This document shows positions 16,474-25,887 of a stretch of DNA of 64,000 nt, piece by piece (the first letter of the stretch is position 1; each line of letters opens with the position of its first letter). Source of the stretch: an uncultured Clostridia bacterium (GTDB lineage: Bacteria > Bacillota > Clostridia > Oscillospirales > Acutalibacteraceae). Where the stretch lies: positions 1-64,000 of the forward strand of contig CAMMVF010000004.1 in NCBI GenBank assembly GCA_946500295.1, written 5' to 3'. Position numbers and translations under genes: made by a program. The notes below the pieces were generated by a model. The model ran no database searches, was not told where the DNA came from, and saw nothing but the letters and a program-made list of their open reading frames with translations.

Positions 16474-19400
16474 TTGAAAAATGTAATGATTTTTAAAGGA
16501 GGCAGATATGCTGAAATTCCGCTCGGGTCGGATATCAGATTAAACTGGGAACTGCTTCCCGATAACGGTGGGGAGATCTGTCTGTCTGAAGATAACGGTG
16601 AAATTCGTTTGGCGGACAAGCCGTTAAAGTCTTTTGAACGGATAGAGGTTGTAGAAGATATAGAAGCGGTTTTGTTTGATGATGAAAATGAAATTCACGC
16701 TCATGTTTTTGAGTATCCCGTAATTGTCGGGAAAACCTCCAATTCCGATATCGTGCCCGGCAATTCAGATATTTGTCTGTCGATTTATGAGGATAAAATT
16801 GATCTGCTCAGCGGAGAGTTGTATCTGAACGGAAAAAAGACAGAGCCTGGAAGCTATGAAATTTCTCAGGGAGACTGTATTCTTATAGACAATACTAAGC
16901 TCACTTTGCGAAAAAATTCCATTCTCTGCTCAGGTATCGGCTTTGATTGCAAGATGAAGCTGGAATGGTCAAACAGTGAAATAAGCGAAGAATTTCCCGT
17001 GTATAAGCGTTCACCCAGAATAATAAAAACGCTCCCAAACGATAGTGTCGATATTCAGCCGCCTGAGAAAATTTCAAAAAGCGCCAATAAGCTTGCCAAG
17101 ACCATAGTGCCGCCGCTTGTGACGCTTTTCCTTACGATTGCAATAGGAGTGTTTGTCGGCAGAGGAATAATGATGCTTTTAGGAGTTGCAACGACGGCGA
17201 TGACTCTTGTGTTTTCCGTAGTTACCTTTGTCTCTGACAGAAAAGAAAGGAAAACAAAAGCCGAAAAAAGAGAAAGGGCATATACAGCTTATCTTTTATC
17301 AAAGCGTAAAGAAATAAACTCGCTGTATTTAGCTCAGAGCGACGCCCTTTTATATCACAACCCGGATATAAAAGAAATAGAAAAAATGGTTGAAAACTAT
17401 TCGTCCAGAATTTATGAAAGAGCGGCAAACGACAGCGACTTTCTGACCTTTTCACTCGGAACTGCGCCTCAGCCCGCAAGCTTTAAAATCAAAAGCCCAA
17501 AAGAAACCATAGGCGAGGTCGAGGATGCCTTGGAGAAGGAGATGTACGATGTAATTGGTTCAGACAGCCTTATTCCAGATATGCCTGTTGTCGTGGATCT
17601 GAAGCAGGCGCATCTTGGGCTTGTAGGCGAAGCTAAAAACATACATAAAATGCTTACGGCTATTATCACCCAGCTTTGCTTCCACCAGAGCTATCATGAT
17701 ATTGAACTGATAACCCTTGTTGACGATAAGGACGAAAAACTCTTTGACTGGATAAAATGGTATCCTCACTGCAAGGTGAAGAGCATAAATATTTCCGGTC
17801 TTGTTTCTGCCGAAAATCAACGTGACCAGGTGCTGGGAAATATCGCCCAGATACTGAAGGAAAGGAAGCAAAAGCAGGACGATTCCAAGCAGGAAAGCCT
17901 GTTTTTGCCCCACTATGTGTTTATCATAGACAATCCAAAGCTGATAATAAACCACAGTATAATGGAGTACCTTCAGCTTCAGACAATGAACCTTGGATTC
18001 AGCCTTATTTATACGACCAACATCAGGGCGAACCTGCCTGATAATGTGCACACGATTTTTAATATTGAAGGTCATTGCGAGGGAACGCTGCTTATGAATA
18101 ACGGTCAGCTCGTCAATAAGAAGGTAAAGCTCTACGACACCGACGAGGTTGATTTTGAAAAGATGTCAAGGAAATTGGCTCCCATTGTACACAATAAAGG
18201 AGTATCAACTCAGATTCCGGAGAACATCACATTTTTTGAGCTGTATAAGGTGAGCAAGCCGAGTGAAATACCAATACAGAGGCTTTGGAATGAAAATAAA
18301 TGCTATAAATCCCTTGCGGTACCGCTTGGAGTAAGGGCAAAAGACGACGTCGTTTACCTCAATCTCCATGAAAAAGCGCACGGACCTCACGGGCTTGTTG
18401 CAGGAACTACAGGCTCGGGTAAATCCGAAATAGTACAGTCGTATATTCTGTCTTTGGCTATCAATTTTCATCCGTATGACGTTGGATTTTTGCTCATCGA
18501 CTATAAGGGCGGCGGAATGGCAAATCTGTTTGAAAAGCTGCCGCATTTGCTCGGTACAATAACCAACCTTGACGGCAGTGAAAGCATGAGAGCTCTCGCT
18601 TCGATAAAAAGCGAGCTTGCGCGGCGTCAGAGAATTTTCAATGAGCATGATGTAAATAATATCAACCAATATACGAAACTATTTAAGTCAGGCAAGGCTG
18701 CGCAGCCGATGCCCCATTTGTTTCTGATATCCGATGAATTTGCAGAGCTGAAAAAGGAACAGCCTGATTTTATGAGCGAGCTTGTAAGCGCCGCACGAAT
18801 AGGCAGAAGCTTGGGTGTTCACCTTATTTTAGCTACTCAGAAGCCCTCGGGCGTGGTCGATGATCAAATTTGGAGTAACTCGAAATTTAAGCTTGCGCTC
18901 AAGGTGCAAAACGAGTCCGACAGTAACGAGGTCATAAAAACTCCTGACGCTGCGAGGATTACTCAGCCGGGAAGAGCTTATTTGCAGGTTGGAAACAACG
19001 AGGTATATGAGCTTTTTCAGTCTGCATGGAGCGGAGCTGAATACAGTGAAACAGTTGTAGAAAAAGGCTATGATAACCGAGTATATAAAATCAATAAATT
19101 AGGACAGGGCGAGCTTTTGAATGAGGATTTGAGCGAAGGTGAAACAGAGCAGGGAATAAAGGAAACACAGCTTGATGTAGTGGTTGATTACATCAGAGCT
19201 TTGTACGACGGTCAAAATTGCAAAAGCGTGGAAAAGCCGTGGTTGCCGCCTCTTAGTGCTCAAATGGTTTCACCTTATATCAAGGCGGATAAAGACGTTG
19301 GCTTATATCAGGATTATGATTTGAAGGTTACCCTTGGTATGGTAGATATACCTGAAAATCAGATGCAGCAGGAATATTGCCATGACTTTATCAAGGACGG

Positions 19401-20835
19401 AAATTTTGCGGTCTTTGGTTCGTCGGGCTTTGGCAAATCCACTGCCGAGATGAACATGGCTCTGGAGCTTGCGTGTAAAAACTCACCTGAAAGGCTAAAT
19501 TATTATATCCTCGACTTCGGAACTTCATCGTTAATCCAATTAAAGGGGCTGCCGCATACAGCCGACTACATTACCTTTGACGAGGGTGAGAAGCTTGAAA
19601 AATTTGTAAAGCTGATTACCGACGAAATCAAACGGAGAAAGTCATTGTTCGCCGCAAATAATGCCATGAATTTTAAAATGTACAATAACATAGCGGAGAG
19701 CAAGCTACCTGCAATCATTACCTTTATCGATAACTACGACGTTGTGCGTGAAATCGGTATGGAGTTTGAAAGCATCATCACTAAGCTTACCCGCGACGGA
19801 GTAGCTGTAGGTATATATACGGTTATTGACGCGACAAGGTCAAGCGCAGTCAAGTATTCTATTATAAGCAATTTTAAGAATAAGCTTTGTCAGTATATGT
19901 TTGACTCATCGGACTATGTAGCGGTTATAGGCAGGAGCAAATACAGCCTGCCTGAAATCAAGGGCAGAGCCTTGGTCAAGCTCAATGATGTCTGCGTAAT
20001 GCAGTGCTACTTGCCGGTAGAGTATAAAAACGACGAAGAATACGCAGACAGAATAGCACAGACTATAAAGTCCATAGCCGATAAAAATACAGCTAAACTG
20101 CCTCAGGGGATACCCATGCTTCCTGAATTTGTCACATATAACGACATATATTCACCGGAGCTGACAAACAACAAAAAACTTACCGTTGGACTTGATACGG
20201 AGGAGGTTAAGATTCAATACCTCGATTTGAATCTTTCTACCCATCTTATTGTGGGAGCGGCGCAAACCGGCAAAACCAATATTTTAAAGCTTGTTTGCAA
20301 AGAATTTTCAGAGAGCAAAATTTTTATCTCTGATTCTCGGACAATGGATATGGCGGATTATGCGGATGACAGTAATATTGTCTATATGTCTGCAGCGGCT
20401 CAGCTTGAGAAGTTTATATCAGAGCTTGAAGCTGAGGTGCAGGCAAGGGAGGAGAGGTATCTTGCTGAAAACGGAAGAGTAAGGCTCAAGGACTTTTGCG
20501 AGAGTCAGCCGCCGGTAATTATCCTTATTGATGACGGAGATAATTTTATAGAGCTTACCAAGTCAGCGGCGAAGCGTGTTGAAGAGGCTTTACATGCGGC
20601 GATAAGCTTCGGGGTCACGATTATTACCACTGCAATGCCGGGTAAATTGAGAGGTTTTGATAATATAACTAAGCTTATCAAAGACACTCAAAGCGGAGTG
20701 GTGCTTGGAAATCCCTCGGAGCAGAATTTGTTCATGTTCCCGCCCATGCGCGGATACAAGCCTCAGGTCGAAAAAGGATTTTTATATTTCCGTGGAAGCA
20801 TTAAAAATATTAAGATTCCATTTATTGAAAAATAA
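16474..20835 (+). CDS. essC: EssC, FtsK/SpoIIIE-type ATPase of the type VIIb system
   Basis: The motor and recognition platform, 1453 residues. The N-terminus (1-180) should hold the two FHA-like domains. Two membrane helices follow (about 210-255). Three ATPase modules then appear: D1 with Walker A AGTTGSGKSE near 645 and Walker B LFLISDEFAE near 750; D2 with GSSGFGKST near 982; D3 with GAAQTGKTN near 1262 and Walker B VIILIDDGDNF near 1350. D1 is the most canonical. Length and order match EssC of Staphylococcus (about 1480). GAAATTACGG lies before a TTG start. The end of EssC defines substrate specificity in staphylococci, and the effector genes follow immediately here too. Confidence 0.95.
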   Translation: MKNVMIFKGGRYAEIPLGSDIRLNWELLPDNGGEICLSEDNGEIRLADKPLKSFERIEVVEDIEAVLFDDENEIHAHVFEYPVIVGKTSNSDIVPGNSDICLSIYEDKIDLLSGELYLNGKKTEPGSYEISQGDCILIDNTKLTLRKNSILCSGIGFDCKMKLEWSNSEISEEFPVYKRSPRIIKTLPNDSVDIQPPEKISKSANKLAKTIVPPLVTLFLTIAIGVFVGRGIMMLLGVATTAMTLVFSVVTFVSDRKERKTKAEKRERAYTAYLLSKRKEINSLYLAQSDALLYHNPDIKEIEKMVENYSSRIYERAANDSDFLTFSLGTAPQPASFKIKSPKETIGEVEDALEKEMYDVIGSDSLIPDMPVVVDLKQAHLGLVGEAKNIHKMLTAIITQLCFHQSYHDIELITLVDDKDEKLFDWIKWYPHCKVKSINISGLVSAENQRDQVLGNIAQILKERKQKQDDSKQESLFLPHYVFIIDNPKLIINHSIMEYLQLQTMNLGFSLIYTTNIRANLPDNVHTIFNIEGHCEGTLLMNNGQLVNKKVKLYDTDEVDFEKMSRKLAPIVHNKGVSTQIPENITFFELYKVSKPSEIPIQRLWNENKCYKSLAVPLGVRAKDDVVYLNLHEKAHGPHGLVAGTTGSGKSEIVQSYILSLAINFHPYDVGFLLIDYKGGGMANLFEKLPHLLGTITNLDGSESMRALASIKSELARRQRIFNEHDVNNINQYTKLFKSGKAAQPMPHLFLISDEFAELKKEQPDFMSELVSAARIGRSLGVHLILATQKPSGVVDDQIWSNSKFKLALKVQNESDSNEVIKTPDAARITQPGRAYLQVGNNEVYELFQSAWSGAEYSETVVEKGYDNRVYKINKLGQGELLNEDLSEGETEQGIKETQLDVVVDYIRALYDGQNCKSVEKPWLPPLSAQMVSPYIKADKDVGLYQDYDLKVTLGMVDIPENQMQQEYCHDFIKDGNFAVFGSSGFGKSTAEMNMALELACKNSPERLNYYILDFGTSSLIQLKGLPHTADYITFDEGEKLEKFVKLITDEIKRRKSLFAANNAMNFKMYNNIAESKLPAIITFIDNYDVVREIGMEFESIITKLTRDGVAVGIYTVIDATRSSAVKYSIISNFKNKLCQYMFDSSDYVAVIGRSKYSLPEIKGRALVKLNDVCVMQCYLPVEYKNDEEYADRIAQTIKSIADKNTAKLPQGIPMLPEFVTYNDIYSPELTNNKKLTVGLDTEEVKIQYLDLNLSTHLIVGAAQTGKTNILKLVCKEFSESKIFISDSRTMDMADYADDSNIVYMSAAAQLEKFISELEAEVQAREERYLAENGRVRLKDFCESQPPVIILIDDGDNFIELTKSAAKRVEEALHAAISFGVTIITTAMPGKLRGFDNITKLIKDTQSGVVLGNPSEQNLFMFPPMRGYKPQVEKGFLYFRGSIKNIKIPFIEK

Positions 20836-20941
20836 GCGTGAAATAAAAACAGTCGTCTTAGTATTATTGCTAAGACGGCTGGAAGCTGTATATTTACGGA
20901 TTTATAAATAGAATGAATAATAAAGAAAGTAGGAGACAACC

Positions 20942-21229
20942 ATGCAGATAAAGCTTGAATATGGGCAATTGGAGTTTGAGGCAAGCCGGTTGAAAAATCA
21001 GGAGGAAGTCTTTGGCGAGTGCATAAATGAGATGGAGCGCGTAATAGATTCCCTGCAAAGCTCATGGGAAGGCAGGGCGGCGGTAGCATATGCCGAGCAA
21101 TTTGAGCGGCTCAAGCCCTCTTTTGAGCAGACTAAAAATCTCATAAACAGTATCTATTTGCAAATCAAACAGACAATGCTTGAAATGCAGGAAAAGGATG
21201 AAGAAATAGCGTCAAGGATAAAACTGTGA
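20942..21229 (+). CDS. Second WXG100 protein
   Basis: A 95-residue helical hairpin with the W-x-G turn (SSWEGRAAVAYAEQFERLKPSF). It resembles the first EsxA over the second helix (FERLKPSFEQTKNLI against FEALKPSFIEVRNLI). It is likely a partner or a paralogous substrate. AGTAGGAGACAACC precedes the ATG. A hairpin (CAGTCGTCTTAG, CTAAGACGGCTG) without a T run sits between essC and this gene and may mark a processing or attenuation point. It opens the effector region. Confidence 0.9.
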   Translation: MQIKLEYGQLEFEASRLKNQEEVFGECINEMERVIDSLQSSWEGRAAVAYAEQFERLKPSFEQTKNLINSIYLQIKQTMLEMQEKDEEIASRIKL

Positions 21230-21242
21230 CAGGAGAATTTTT

Positions 21243-21665
21243 ATGGATGAATATACGCTGATTTCGATGATAAATAAATATCAAAATGGGATTTTTGATT
21301 TACAGGAATTGATAAATCAAAAAAGAGAAAGAATACAGGATTTGGAAGAATTTTATTTTAAGTTTGCAAATATGTCAAATGAGTTTGACGATGAGATAAA
21401 CAAAAGAAGCAGACACATAACAAATGTTAATATTCGTTCGGAAGAGTGTGCGACCTTGAAATCGTATCAAAGTATGATGACAAGCGTTTTGAACGGGAAT
21501 AAAAAAAGCTTGATTTGTCAGAATTTTGTGCACGGAAAGCAAGCTATAGCTGATCAAATTGAGTTTCTGGAGAATCAAATTGTAAGTCTGGAACAGCGGA
21601 TTGACAGCTGTGAAAATACGATGTCCGACTTAAAAATAAAAATGAACAGTTTAAAGGAGGGGTGA
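21243..21665 (+). CDS. Coiled-coil secretion partner protein, YwqH/DUF5082-like (cassette A)
   Basis: A 140-residue, all-helical, charged protein with two long coiled coils flanking a middle segment (SYQSMMTSVLNGNKKSL). In Bacillus YwqH-type (DUF5082) proteins precede LXG toxins and act as partner or chaperone. It has a paralogue in cassette B (25888-26313) with the same plan (GYCDGMNNLLSGNEFS), and a looser one at 31932. GGAGAATTTTT precedes the ATG. It overlaps into AAAGGAGGGG, the ribosome binding site of the next gene, so the genes are translated together. Confidence 0.65.
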   Translation: MDEYTLISMINKYQNGIFDLQELINQKRERIQDLEEFYFKFANMSNEFDDEINKRSRHITNVNIRSEECATLKSYQSMMTSVLNGNKKSLICQNFVHGKQAIADQIEFLENQIVSLEQRIDSCENTMSDLKIKMNSLKEG

Positions 21666-21667
21666 TA

Positions 21668-21949
21668 ATGAGCGATCTGACTATCTGTGACGATGAATAT
21701 ATTTATGCTGAGAAATGCTTGTATTCATATTTTACATCTATTGAGCTATATACCGAGAAGTACATCCGTATCATGAATCAACTTCTTACATACAAGATGG
21801 ATGACAGCGATGTTGCGCTGAAAATAGCAAAGCTCAATGAGAGTATGGAGCTGCTCCTTCCTAAAATTCAAAGCTTAATGGATACCATAGAGGATATGGG
21901 TGCAAATTTTATATCCAATATAGATGATGCCGACAGCTTTATATATTAA
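21668..21949 (+). CDS. Small helical type VII partner protein (cassette A)
   Basis: 93 residues, helical, acidic. ATG 21668 is chosen over the GTG at 21662 because GGAGGGG is then 6 bp away. The tail (NFISNIDDADSFIY) parallels that of the cassette B gene at 26330 (CAFIEEVDEKDQYLY), so they are paralogues holding equivalent places. Similar small helical proteins accompany LXG-type and TslA-type effectors and bind their targeting domains. No catalytic features are seen, and the exact family was not identified. Confidence 0.65.
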   Translation: MSDLTICDDEYIYAEKCLYSYFTSIELYTEKYIRIMNQLLTYKMDDSDVALKIAKLNESMELLLPKIQSLMDTIEDMGANFISNIDDADSFIY

Positions 21950-21961
21950 GAGGGTGAATTT

Positions 21962-22243
21962 ATGGGTAAAATAGTTATAAAAGAAGACGAGCTGGAAATA
22001 ATTCAAAATGAATTGACAGAGTTGTATGAAAATATATCACAAACAGAGTACTCGTTTAAAAATGTTTTTTCAAGGAGCAAGGCTGATTCTGTTAAAACGA
22101 TGATGGCTATGTTTGATGAAGCGGAGAAAATTCTGCAAGTTATGTCAAATATAATCTATAAAACAGGTGAATTTCTTGAATTGACTATTGACGGCTTTGT
22201 GATGCTCGACAAGCATAAAAAAGAAGAGTTTGATTCAAATTAA
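21962..22243 (+). CDS. Small helical type VII partner protein, second kind (cassette A)
   Basis: 93 residues, starting MGKIVIKEDELEII, helical and charged. It is the positional and sequence counterpart of 26625-26906 (MGKTIKINTETLNGLI, 93 residues). AGAGGGTGAATTT precedes the ATG. Part of its 3' end (about 22065-22130) reappears at 23355-23425, where it forms the junction of a tandem duplication. Probably the second of two small partners needed to export the cassette A effector. Confidence 0.65.
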   Translation: MGKIVIKEDELEIIQNELTELYENISQTEYSFKNVFSRSKADSVKTMMAMFDEAEKILQVMSNIIYKTGEFLELTIDGFVMLDKHKKEEFDSN

Positions 22244-22256
22244 CGGAGGCACGAGG

Positions 22257-22964
22257 TTGAAAAAATACAGTATATCCATCTTTATTCTAATCTTAGTAAT
22301 AAGCACGGGTTTGGGCGGATGCAGTATGTGTAGCAATAATACTCAAAAATATACAAAAGAAGAAGTCAAGCAGCAGATGCTTGACTACATAGAGGATAAG
22401 TACAATATGGAATTTGAGGTTGCAGATATATGGTATCAAACTTGGGGGCGAGATTGGGAGGAAATGCGGGCATACCCTAAGGGCGGAGATCCCGAGGATA
22501 CATTTGATATATACAGATATACGAAAGATAATGGTGATGTTTACTATGTTGACAATTATTTAATCTTTGCAAAACGAGATGAATATAAAAAATATATTGA
22601 AAGTTTCGCGGATGAATATTTTACTGAATATGGATGCAAGATTTCTTTCTCGTGGTCGGTTGGAGAAAAGAATGATCTTACTCAAAATATTAGTTTCAGC
22701 GAATTTAAGGAATACGCAGACGAAAATCTCTATTTGACAATTTATTTGTATGTAAATGAAGAGTCAGAGAGCACAGCCGAATCTTGTTTTGAGGCATTGT
22801 GCAAAGAATTATCGCAGAATATTCCACAAGGACATTTGTACGTATTTGGTTTTAGTGATTATTACTATCAATCTGATATAAAGAGTGCTGAAAGTGATAG
22901 TGAATACAATAGCGAAAATTCTGTTTTTAAATTAGAGCAAAGATGGGATAATGACAATCAATAA
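22257..22964 (+). CDS. Lipoprotein, probable immunity to the lipase effector (copy 1)
   Basis: A 235-residue lipoprotein: KKYSISIFILILVISTGLGG then Cys in an LGGC lipobox. The TTG start at 22257 is 7 bp after GGAGG; the longer frame from 22230 has no binding site. The mature part (TKEEVKQQMLDYIEDKYNMEFEV onward, shortened here to its start) is a compact acidic alpha/beta domain with the aromatic segment WYQTWGRDWEEM. The copy at 23427 is nearly identical over residues about 22-100 and diverges after. A surface lipoprotein beside a secreted lipase fits an immunity role like TilA of S. aureus. That role is inferred. Confidence 0.7.
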   Translation: MKKYSISIFILILVISTGLGGCSMCSNNTQKYTKEEVKQQMLDYIEDKYNMEFEVADIWYQTWGRDWEEMRAYPKGGDPEDTFDIYRYTKDNGDVYYVDNYLIFAKRDEYKKYIESFADEYFTEYGCKISFSWSVGEKNDLTQNISFSEFKEYADENLYLTIYLYVNEESESTAESCFEALCKELSQNIPQGHLYVFGFSDYYYQSDIKSAESDSEYNSENSVFKLEQRWDNDNQ

Positions 22965-22974
22965 GAGGTATGTT

Positions 22975-23364
22975 ATGAAAGAAAATATAGAAAATCAACT
23001 ACTTATTCTTAACACTATTATGTATGTGAATGGGGTGTTTAATAGCGAATATCATGAGGATGATTCGATTTATGATATTATATTAAACATTTCCCAAAAT
23101 AGCAGTGATTATCCAGTAAGTTATTCATCCGATGTTTTATCCCCAGAGCAATGGGAAGATGTAAAAAATACAGTACTAGATAACCCGGATATATACGATA
23201 ACCTAACGATAAGAAGCGTAGAAACCAAATATGAAGCCCGAAGCGTAACAATAACCGACGACAAAAACAATATGTATGTCATTTATCAGGGGACAGGAGA
23301 TGGACGCGAATGGAATGACAACGGCGTGGGCGCTCATGCCAACGTGACAGTTTATTCAAAATAG
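22975..23364 (+). pseudogene. Truncated copy of the secreted lipase (N-terminal fragment only)
   Basis: This frame encodes about 129 residues from ATG 22975 (AAGAGGT upstream). Residues about 40-112 match 24297-24512, the N-terminal part of the intact lipase (SPEQWEDVK, DNPDIYDNL, YVIYQGTGDG). It breaks off at GAHANV and continues for four unrelated residues into the tail of the duplicated partner gene. The nucleophile Ser, the Asp and the His of the intact enzyme all lie beyond the break, so it cannot be active. The first 35 residues differ from the intact copy, so this was once a separate allele. Confidence 0.8.
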
Positions 23365-23426
23365 CAAGGCTGATTCTGTAAAAACGATGATGACAATGTT
23401 TGATGAAACGAAAGGAAAAAGCATAG

Positions 23427-24119
23427 ATGAAAAAACACAGTATATCAATCATCAGTTTAATGTTAATAATAGCGCTGAGCTTAGGAGGGTGCAGTATGTG
23501 TAGCAATAATACTCAAAAATATACAAAAGAAGAAGTCAAGCAGCAGATGCTTGACTACATAGAGGATAAGTACAATATGGAATTTGAGGTTGCAGATATA
23601 TGGTATCAAACTTGGGGGCGAGATTGGGAGGAAATGCGGGCATACCCTAAGGGCGGTGACCCTGAGGATACATTTGATATATACAGATATACGAAAGATA
23701 ATGGTGATGTTTACTTTGTGGATCAATATTTAGTATTTGCTAAAAAAGATGAATATAAAGAGTTTATAGATGGGTTGATAGACGATTATTTTCCTGAGTA
23801 TAGAAGTGAAATATATTTTAAGTGTCCGTTAAAAGAGGAAAGTAGCTTGACTACAGAAATTTCTTTTAGTGAGTTCAAAGAATATATTAACGATAAAGTT
23901 AGTGTAAATATTCAAGTTTATGTTCCTGCTGTCAATGAGGATGAAATGAAACAGACGGCAGACGCTTTATATAAAATTGTAAAAGCAAACGTTGCAGAAG
24001 GAAATCTATTTGTCTTCGGCTATACAGAAAAAAATTATAAAACTGAAGTTAAAGATCAAGAGAGTAGTTTTAATACCGATTATGCGTTTTGCGAAGTAAA
24101 AGAATATTGGAAACGCTAA
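23427..24119 (+). CDS. Lipoprotein, probable immunity to the lipase effector (copy 2)
   Basis: A 230-residue lipoprotein with LGGC lipobox (Cys22). Bases 23491-23719 nearly equal 22321-22549 in copy 1, but the last 120 residues differ (YFPEYRSEIYFKCPLKEE against YFTEYGCKISFSWSVGEK). AAAGGAAAAAGC precedes the ATG. It directly precedes the intact lipase, so this is the copy most likely to protect against it, while copy 1 would go with the broken allele. Duplication followed by divergence of the binding face is a known pattern of immunity proteins. Confidence 0.7.
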   Translation: MKKHSISIISLMLIIALSLGGCSMCSNNTQKYTKEEVKQQMLDYIEDKYNMEFEVADIWYQTWGRDWEEMRAYPKGGDPEDTFDIYRYTKDNGDVYFVDQYLVFAKKDEYKEFIDGLIDDYFPEYRSEIYFKCPLKEESSLTTEISFSEFKEYINDKVSVNIQVYVPAVNEDEMKQTADALYKIVKANVAEGNLFVFGYTEKNYKTEVKDQESSFNTDYAFCEVKEYWKR

Positions 24120-24166
24120 TAAAAAACTAAAGTTACTGAAATTCTAGAGTAAGATGGTGTTAGAAA

Positions 24167-25657
24167 ATGGAAGATACATTATTGGTTTTAAATACCCTAA
24201 TATATGTAAATGGTGTGTTTGAAAACGCTGAAAAACAAAGTATATATAATACAATAAAATATATAGATGAAAGTATAGTGGGATACTCCACGGACATATT
24301 ATCCCCAGAGCAATGGGAAGATGTAAAAAAGACAGTACTAGATAACCCGGATATATACGATAACCTAACTATAAGAAACGTAGAAACCAAATATGAAGCC
24401 CGAAGCGTAACAATAACCGACGATAAAAACAATATGTACGTCATTTATCAGGGGACAGGCGATGGATACGAATGGAATGACAACGGCGTGGGTGCTCATG
24501 CCAACGTGACCGGTACTGTAGTGCAGAATGAGGCGCTTGATTATTTTGATAGAATGGTGGAAACCTACGGCGAGGGCAAAAATATTTATGTCAGCGGTCA
24601 CTCAAAAGGCGGAAATAAAGCTCAGTATGTCGGTGTTCTTCGCGGAAGCGAAATAGAACATGTATATTCATTTGACGGTCAGGGCTTCAGTCGTGCGTTT
24701 GTCAACAGGTATCAGGATGAAATAGATATATATGCAGATAAAATAACGAATATATGTAATGAATTTGATTACATAAATGTTTTGCTGAATCCTATAGCAG
24801 GAGAAACAAGGTATGTTTCATCCAACACAGATCTTGGTGATCTGGTAAATGATTTTCTGGGTTCGGTATTAAAACAACATTCGCCAATTACCATGTTCAG
24901 CTATGATGAAGACGGAAATTTAGACGGACTGGGAGACGAAACCTCGCAAAACGAGTTTTTATGCGCACTGGGCGATATGTTCAGATATTATGAGCGGTAT
25001 ATGGATGAAGAGGATTGGGAATATTTATGCCATCTGATAATGCACCAATTAGAGGGCGATACTTGCTACAGCCTGGATAGCAGTCATGAATATAATTTTG
25101 ATTTTGACGATATGCCGGACGGATTTATAGAAAACCTCGCTTCGCTTACTGCGGGTTATCTTAATACGGTTGAATTGGATGATAATATCATCAAGTTAAT
25201 CACTGACGCTTTTATAAAAAAACTGCTTGGCAACAATATTTTCAGCAATATATTCAGTACCGCTCTGGTTTCACTTGTACAAAGCGGTATATCGACTGTG
25301 GCTGAAGTGTACAATTCGAGAGTCAGAGATTTTTCCGATAATTGTAGGCAGGAGCTGTTGAACCTCGTTAAGGAGACGGAGGAAGAGAAATGGTGGGATA
25401 TCACTAAATGGGAGGTATGGTACAAGCTTGAGGATATTCTCGGAGGTCTTGGATTTCCTGAGGATAATAATAGTTTGAACGAGTATTACAGAAAGCTCAT
25501 AGATATTAACAACGAGAGCGCCGAGAGCATAAATAAAATATTTGAAGAGGTGAAAAGAATTGAAGGCGAATATAATGATTCCCTTCAAAGCATCAGCGAT
25601 GAGTTAAACGACTTGCTGGTAGCATTTCAGGAAATTGAAAACAGCATACGGGTTTAA
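24167..25657 (+). CDS. Secreted lipase effector with C-terminal (reverse) type VII targeting domain
   Basis: 496 residues. The N-terminal part is an alpha/beta hydrolase of the Mbeg1/DUF2974 type: nucleophile elbow SGHSKGGN with Ser146, a plausible acid in NEFDYINVLLNP (Asp201) and the base in LKQHSPITMF (His238). Residues about 385-496 are helical (DFSDNCRQELL, EKWWDITKW, INKIFEEVK) and resemble the N-terminus of the next effector (26910). Lipase first and export domain last is the arrangement described for TslA of S. aureus, a type VII lipase with reverse domain order. There is no signal peptide. The adjacent lipoproteins would be immunity. The substrate is probably a membrane lipid; this is inference. 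Confidence 0.8.
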   Translation: MEDTLLVLNTLIYVNGVFENAEKQSIYNTIKYIDESIVGYSTDILSPEQWEDVKKTVLDNPDIYDNLTIRNVETKYEARSVTITDDKNNMYVIYQGTGDGYEWNDNGVGAHANVTGTVVQNEALDYFDRMVETYGEGKNIYVSGHSKGGNKAQYVGVLRGSEIEHVYSFDGQGFSRAFVNRYQDEIDIYADKITNICNEFDYINVLLNPIAGETRYVSSNTDLGDLVNDFLGSVLKQHSPITMFSYDEDGNLDGLGDETSQNEFLCALGDMFRYYERYMDEEDWEYLCHLIMHQLEGDTCYSLDSSHEYNFDFDDMPDGFIENLASLTAGYLNTVELDDNIIKLITDAFIKKLLGNNIFSNIFSTALVSLVQSGISTVAEVYNSRVRDFSDNCRQELLNLVKETEEEKWWDITKWEVWYKLEDILGGLGFPEDNNSLNEYYRKLIDINNESAESINKIFEEVKRIEGEYNDSLQSISDELNDLLVAFQEIENSIRV

Positions 25658-25683
25658 GCTGATAACAATTTTTACGCTATGGA

Positions 25684-25845
25684 GCGGTTGCACCATAATA
25701 TAACCAAGTAGGCGATGTCCCCGCCTGAGTAGGCGGCGGGGGATATTCAGTCTTTCGGTGAGGTTTAATCCCCCACCGAACCCCTGAGGAGCAAAGCTCC
25801 CTGGCGACGGTTGCAATCGTCTCAGGCGTAATCAAACGAGCTTGT
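25684..25845. other. GC-rich non-coding block with four hairpins
   Basis: Between the lipase and cassette B lies a stretch much richer in GC than the flanks. It contains TCCCCGCC/GGCGGGGGA, TTCGGTG/CACCGAA, GGAGC/GCTCC and GACGGTTGCAATCGTC hairpins. No frame looks protein-like. It could be a decayed mobile repeat, or a processing/termination region separating two effector cassettes. Confidence 0.5.
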
Positions 25846-25887
25846 CATGCAGGCGAAGATTAAAAAATCATTGAATGGGTGATTGTG

